Below are positions 13,636 through 16,562 of a DNA stretch of 16,562 bases, one piece after another. Source of the stretch: DASUZB01 sp036377075 (GTDB lineage Bacteria > Actinomycetota > CALGFH01); the NCBI GenBank assembly GCA_036377075.1, contig DASUZB010000174.1, forward strand, positions 1 to 16,562. The letters run 5' to 3'. Numbering within the stretch: position 1 is the stretch's first letter; each line of letters starts with the position of its first letter. A program made the position numbers and the translations under genes. The notes beneath the pieces are model-generated. The model made no database searches and was not told the DNA's origin. It was given only the letters and a program-made list of their open reading frames with translations.

Positions 13636-14741
13636 CCACCGTCGTGATCCTGGGGTCGGGCGTCATGGGCTCCGCCCTGACGGTCCCCCTGGCCGACAAC
13701 CGCCACGACGTCCGCCTGGTCGGGACCCACCTCGACCGGGAGGTCATCGATGCCGTCCGGTCCGGCGGCGCCCACCCCGGGCTTGGGCGCGGGCTGCCCG
13801 CGTCGGTCCGCCCCTACCAGCTCGAGGAGATCGAGGCGGCGTTCGACGGCGCCGAGGTGGTGGTCAGCGGGGTCAACTCCCTCGGCGTGGCCTGGTCGGG
13901 CCGCACGCTCGCCTCGGTGCTCGAGCCGGGCACGCTGGTGATCGCGATCGCCAAGGGGATGGCCGCCGACCAGGACGGCACGCTGCGCATCCTGCCGGAC
14001 GTGCTGGCCGAGCAGGTGCCGCCGGACCTGCGCGCGCAGGTCGAGTGGGCGGCGATCGGCGGCCCGTCGATCGCCGGTGAGGTGGCGGCGCGGCGCGACA
14101 CCTGCGTGGTGTTCGCCGGCCGCCAGCAGACCGCGCTCGACCGCCTGGCCGCCACCTTCGCCACTGGGTCCTACCGGGTGTGGACCTCCACCGACCTGGT
14201 GGGCGTCGAGGTGTCCGCCGCGCTGAAGAACTGCTACGCGGTCGGCGTCGGCTTCGCCGAGGGCGTCCTCGACCGGCTCGGCGAGGCCGACGGCGCCGAC
14301 CGCAACCACAACTTCGAGGCGGCGCTGTTCGCCCAGGCGACCGTGGAGATCGGCGAGATGGTGCGGCTGCTCGGCGGGCGGCCGGAGACGCCCCACGGCC
14401 TGGCGGGCGTCGGCGACCTGTTCGTCACCAGCACGGGCGGCCGCAACATCCGGGTGGGCCGCCTGGTCGGTGCCGGCCTGCCGTTCTCCACCGCCCGTGA
14501 GCGCATGGGCGGCGTCACCCTCGAGGGCGTGGCCGCGATCCAGGTCATCGGCGGGGCGCTGCCGAGGCTGACCGAGCGCGGCGTCATCGGGGTGGCGGAC
14601 TTCCCGCTGCTGCGCCACCTGCACGCCGTCGTCGCCCGCGACGCGCCGCCGACGATGCCGTGGGGCGCCTTCTTCGACGGCGGGGCGCCGCCGCGCGCGG
14701 TCGCCGCCGGGGCCGACCAGCCAGGGCGCGGCCAGCCCTAG
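13632..14741 (+). CDS. GpsA-like NAD(P)-dependent polyol-phosphate dehydrogenase
   Basis: Member of the NAD-dependent glycerol-3-phosphate dehydrogenase family, 369 residues, slightly longer than usual GpsA (about 330-340). The N-terminal Rossmann domain has LGSGVMGSA (G8, G10, G13). Active-site positions corresponding to human GPD1 K120, K204, D260, T264 and R269 are all present: K108 (AIAKGM), K199 (AALKNCYAVG), D262 and T266 (VGDLFVTS) and R271 (GGRN). The bacterial TRG block is replaced by LFAQATVEIGEM, and the GGRN site resembles eukaryotic GPD. It is therefore probably not the housekeeping lipid GpsA. ATG 13632 overlaps the kinase stop, with AAGGAGG 8 nt upstream. Context suggests it oxidises the phosphopolyol made by the kinase. 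Identity as a dehydrogenase is solid; the substrate is inferred. Confidence 0.88.
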   Translation: MTTVVILGSGVMGSALTVPLADNRHDVRLVGTHLDREVIDAVRSGGAHPGLGRGLPASVRPYQLEEIEAAFDGAEVVVSGVNSLGVAWSGRTLASVLEPGTLVIAIAKGMAADQDGTLRILPDVLAEQVPPDLRAQVEWAAIGGPSIAGEVAARRDTCVVFAGRQQTALDRLAATFATGSYRVWTSTDLVGVEVSAALKNCYAVGVGFAEGVLDRLGEADGADRNHNFEAALFAQATVEIGEMVRLLGGRPETPHGLAGVGDLFVTSTGGRNIRVGRLVGAGLPFSTARERMGGVTLEGVAAIQVIGGALPRLTERGVIGVADFPLLRHLHAVVARDAPPTMPWGAFFDGGAPPRAVAAGADQPGRGQP

Positions 14742-14763
14742 GGGTTCGTCCCGGCTGGTCGGG

Positions 14764-14791
14764 TTGGCTGGAAGCACCGGCGGGGTACCCC
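14764..14791 (+). promoter_or_regulatory. Candidate promoter of the topoisomerase gene
   Basis: TTGGCT (14764-14769), 16 bp, then TACCCC (14786-14791, next base T). The -10 ends 9 nt before ATG 14801 and there is no ribosome site, so this gene may also be leaderless. The 59-bp gap after the polyol operon holds no clear terminator. Confidence 0.3.
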
Positions 14792-14800
14792 TCAGCGGTC

Positions 14801-15847
14801 ATGGCAAGGATCCGGCGGGTGGACTGCTCCGCCCCAGGCTTCGCACGCCGCCGCAACGGCCGCGGCTTCGTCTACCTCGACCTGAGCGGGCAGCCGATCC
14901 GCGACGGCGAGGTGCTGGCAAGGCTGAAGGCGCTGACCATCCCGCCGGCCTGGAAGGACGTCTGGATCTGCCCGGACGAGCACGGGCACCTGCAGGCCGT
15001 CGGCACCGACGCGGCCGGCCGCAGGCAGTACCTCTACCACGAGCGCTGGCGCGCCAGGCGGGACGCCGAGAAGTTCGACCACATGCTGGAGTTCGCCCGC
15101 GCCCTGCCGCGCCTGCGGGAGCAGGCTGCCGAGGCGTTGGCGGGCAAGGGCCTGTGCCGCGACCGCGTGCTCGCCTGCGCCGTCCGCCTGCTCGACCGCG
15201 GCTTCTTCCGCGTCGGCACCGAGGGCTACGCCGAGCAGAACCAGACCTACGGCCTGGCCACCATGCACCGGCGCCACGTCCGCGTCCACGGCAACGAGAT
15301 CGCCTTCGACTACCCCTCGAAGAACGGCAAGCGCCAGCTCGTCTCCGTCGTCGACCCGGCCGTCGCCGAGGTGGTCGCCTCCCTCAAGCGCCGCCCGGGC
15401 GGCGGCCCGGAGCTGCTCGCCTACCGCCGCGACGGCGCCTGGGTGGACGTCCGCTCGGAGGAGATCAACGCCTGGATCAAGGAGCGCACCGGCGGCGACT
15501 TCAGCGCCAAGGACTTCCGCACCTGGAGCGCGACCGTCCTGGCCGCGGTCGCGCTGGCGACCTCGTGGAGCGCGGCCTCCTCGCGCACCGCCAGGAAGCG
15601 GGCGATCCGCCGGGCGGTCGAGGAGGTCGCCCACTACCTCGGCAACACCCCGGCGGTCTGCCGCGCCTCCTACATCGACCCGCGCGTGTTCGACCGCTTC
15701 CGCGCCGGGCTCGACCTCACCGGCGTGATCGAGCGGCTCGCCGACGTCGAGGAGTTCGGCGAGCCGTCCCACCAGGGCGCCGTCGAAGCCGCCGTGCTCG
15801 AGCTGATCGAGCACGGCCGCGCCCCGGTTCGTGCGGAAGCGAGCTGA
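14801..15847 (+). CDS. DNA topoisomerase IB (poxvirus type)
   Basis: Relaxes supercoils by cutting one strand through a 3'-phosphotyrosyl bond, without ATP. At 348 residues it has the normal length of bacterial TopIB. The N-terminal domain includes RRVDCSAPGFARRRNGRGFV and IPPAWKDVWICPDEHGHLQA; the catalytic domain has R137 (FFRVGTEGY), K174 (YPSKNGKRQ), R240 (KDFRTW) and nucleophile Y291 (RASYIDPRVFD). The position of vaccinia H265 is N282 (GNTPAV), nine residues before the tyrosine, as in Deinococcus radiodurans TopIB. ATG 14801 is chosen because the conserved domain begins directly after it; the open frame upstream is out of frame with the GpsA-like gene. It is probably a separate transcription unit. 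Confidence 0.94.
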   Translation: MARIRRVDCSAPGFARRRNGRGFVYLDLSGQPIRDGEVLARLKALTIPPAWKDVWICPDEHGHLQAVGTDAAGRRQYLYHERWRARRDAEKFDHMLEFARALPRLREQAAEALAGKGLCRDRVLACAVRLLDRGFFRVGTEGYAEQNQTYGLATMHRRHVRVHGNEIAFDYPSKNGKRQLVSVVDPAVAEVVASLKRRPGGGPELLAYRRDGAWVDVRSEEINAWIKERTGGDFSAKDFRTWSATVLAAVALATSWSAASSRTARKRAIRRAVEEVAHYLGNTPAVCRASYIDPRVFDRFRAGLDLTGVIERLADVEEFGEPSHQGAVEAAVLELIEHGRAPVRAEAS

Positions 15848-15866
15848 TCTGCTACCCTCGCCCCCG

Positions 15867-15889
15867 CCCCGCCGGAGCCGGGGTACTTT
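15867..15889 (+). other. Small hairpin followed by TACTTT
   Basis: CCCCG (15867-15871) pairs with CGGGG (15879-15883) over a 7-nt loop, followed by TACTTT. It lies in the 91-bp gap between topoisomerase and L25. It could be a weak terminator for the topoisomerase, a leader structure of the L25 message, or, with TACTTT as -10, part of a promoter. A second TAnnnT (TACCCT, 15853-15858) lies upstream. Confidence 0.25.
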
Positions 15890-15938
15890 CCGCTGTTCGT
15901 CTGCTCCGCCAAGAACGTTCGAGGAGGGCCGACCCCCC

Positions 15939-16562
15939 ATGTCCGAGTACAAGCTCACCGCCCAGCGCCGGGCGGAGTCCGGGAAGGGGCCCGCCCGCCG
16001 GGCACGCGCCGCCGGGCGCGTCCCGGCCGTCCTCTACGGCCACGGCATGGACCCGGTGCACCTGAGCGTCGACGCCCGTGACTTCGGCCACGCGCTGCGC
16101 ACCGGCGCCGGCAGCAACGTGCTGATCGAGCTGACCGTGGGCAGGACCAAGCACCTCGCCCTCGCCAAGGAGATCCAGCGCCACCCGGTCCGTGGCAGCT
16201 TCGTCCACGTCGACTTCCTCGCCGTGCGCCGCGGCGAGACGGTCCAGGTCCGCGTGCCCGTGCACCTGGTCGGCGAGGCGCCCGGGGTGAAGGAAGAGGG
16301 CGGCATCGCCGACCAGGACCTCCACCAGGTCACCGTCGAGGCCGAGGTGACCGCCGTGCCCGCCGCGGTCGAGGCCGACGTCTCCAAGCTCCAGATCGGC
16401 GACGTGCTGCGCGTCGCCGACCTGACCGCCCCGCCCGGGTCGACCATCATCGAGGACCCCGAGGCGTCGGTGGTCTCGATCGTCGCCCCGGCGGTCGAGG
16501 AGGAGCCCGAGGTCGAGGAGGAGGCGGCGGAGGGCGCCGAGGGCGAGGCCGCCGCCGAGGGC
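15939..16562 (+). CDS. rplY: Ribosomal protein L25/TL5/Ctc (3' end off window)
   Basis: Binds 5S rRNA in the large ribosomal subunit. The visible part is 208 residues and remains open to the window edge. The N-terminal L25 domain (about 1-92) starts MSEYKLTAQRRAESGKGPAR and contains RAAGRVPAVLYGHGMDPVHL and the RHPVRGSFVHVDFLAV strand. The C-terminal TL5 domain (about 93-183) has VQVRVPVHLVGEAPGVKEEG and LQIGDVLRVADLTAPPG. A highly acidic Glu/Ala tail begins at about 184 (VEEEPEVEEEAAEG), as in the long CTC form found in actinobacteria. The ATG at 15939 has GAGGAGGG about 10 nt upstream. Only a few tail residues are probably missing. Confidence 0.96.
   Translation, partial: MSEYKLTAQRRAESGKGPARRARAAGRVPAVLYGHGMDPVHLSVDARDFGHALRTGAGSNVLIELTVGRTKHLALAKEIQRHPVRGSFVHVDFLAVRRGETVQVRVPVHLVGEAPGVKEEGGIADQDLHQVTVEAEVTAVPAAVEADVSKLQIGDVLRVADLTAPPGSTIIEDPEASVVSIVAPAVEEEPEVEEEAAEGAEGEAAAEG

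Noticed and set aside
15822..15845. GGTTCG resembling a tRNA T-arm near the end of the topoisomerase gene
   Set aside because: No acceptor, D or anticodon stems can be paired around it; it is the C-terminal coding end of topoisomerase.

Overview
The window is very GC-rich DNA with actinobacterial-type gene content: OmpR-type two-component pair, LigC-type ATP-dependent DNA ligase, poxvirus-type topoisomerase IB, SorC and LacI regulators, two lipoproteins, frequent GTG starts and several apparently leaderless promoters. A soil or deep-branching actinobacterium is my best guess; the genus cannot be read from the sequence. No rRNA, tRNA, CRISPR array, insertion sequence or phage gene is visible.

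Layout. (a) 1-1817: a 3'-truncated MFS transporter (minus) diverges from a LacI-family regulator; the gap holds a perfect 16-bp inverted repeat made of two LacI-type half-palindromes. (b) 1883-3479: a LigC-type DNA ligase and a small unrecognised acidic, Pro-rich protein. (c) 3553-6630: an unrecognised lipoprotein (minus) diverges from a response regulator/histidine kinase pair that overlaps by 4 nt; the gap carries a direct repeat at 11-bp spacing typical of OmpR-family sites. (d) 6638-14741: a SorC-family regulator (minus) diverges from a tightly packed six-gene operon: solute-binding lipoprotein, two ABC permeases, zinc alcohol dehydrogenase, FGGY kinase and a GpsA-like NAD(P)-dependent phosphopolyol dehydrogenase. 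(e) 14801-16562: topoisomerase IB and ribosomal protein L25 (C-terminal tail runs off the window).

How it fits together. The operon in (d) is the main interest. The importer resembles the sorbitol/mannitol type but has no ATPase gene, so it probably borrows a shared one. The kinase has a glycerol-kinase-like QRES motif, and the GpsA-like enzyme retains the full glycerol-3-phosphate-dehydrogenase active-site set. The set suggests uptake of a linear polyol, phosphorylation and NAD-linked oxidation of the phosphopolyol, with the zinc dehydrogenase acting on the free polyol or on a second step. The substrate is unknown. SorC-family proteins usually sense phosphorylated sugars, which fits control by the kinase product. 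Two 18-bp operator candidates of identical architecture lie 75 bp apart, one at each divergent promoter.
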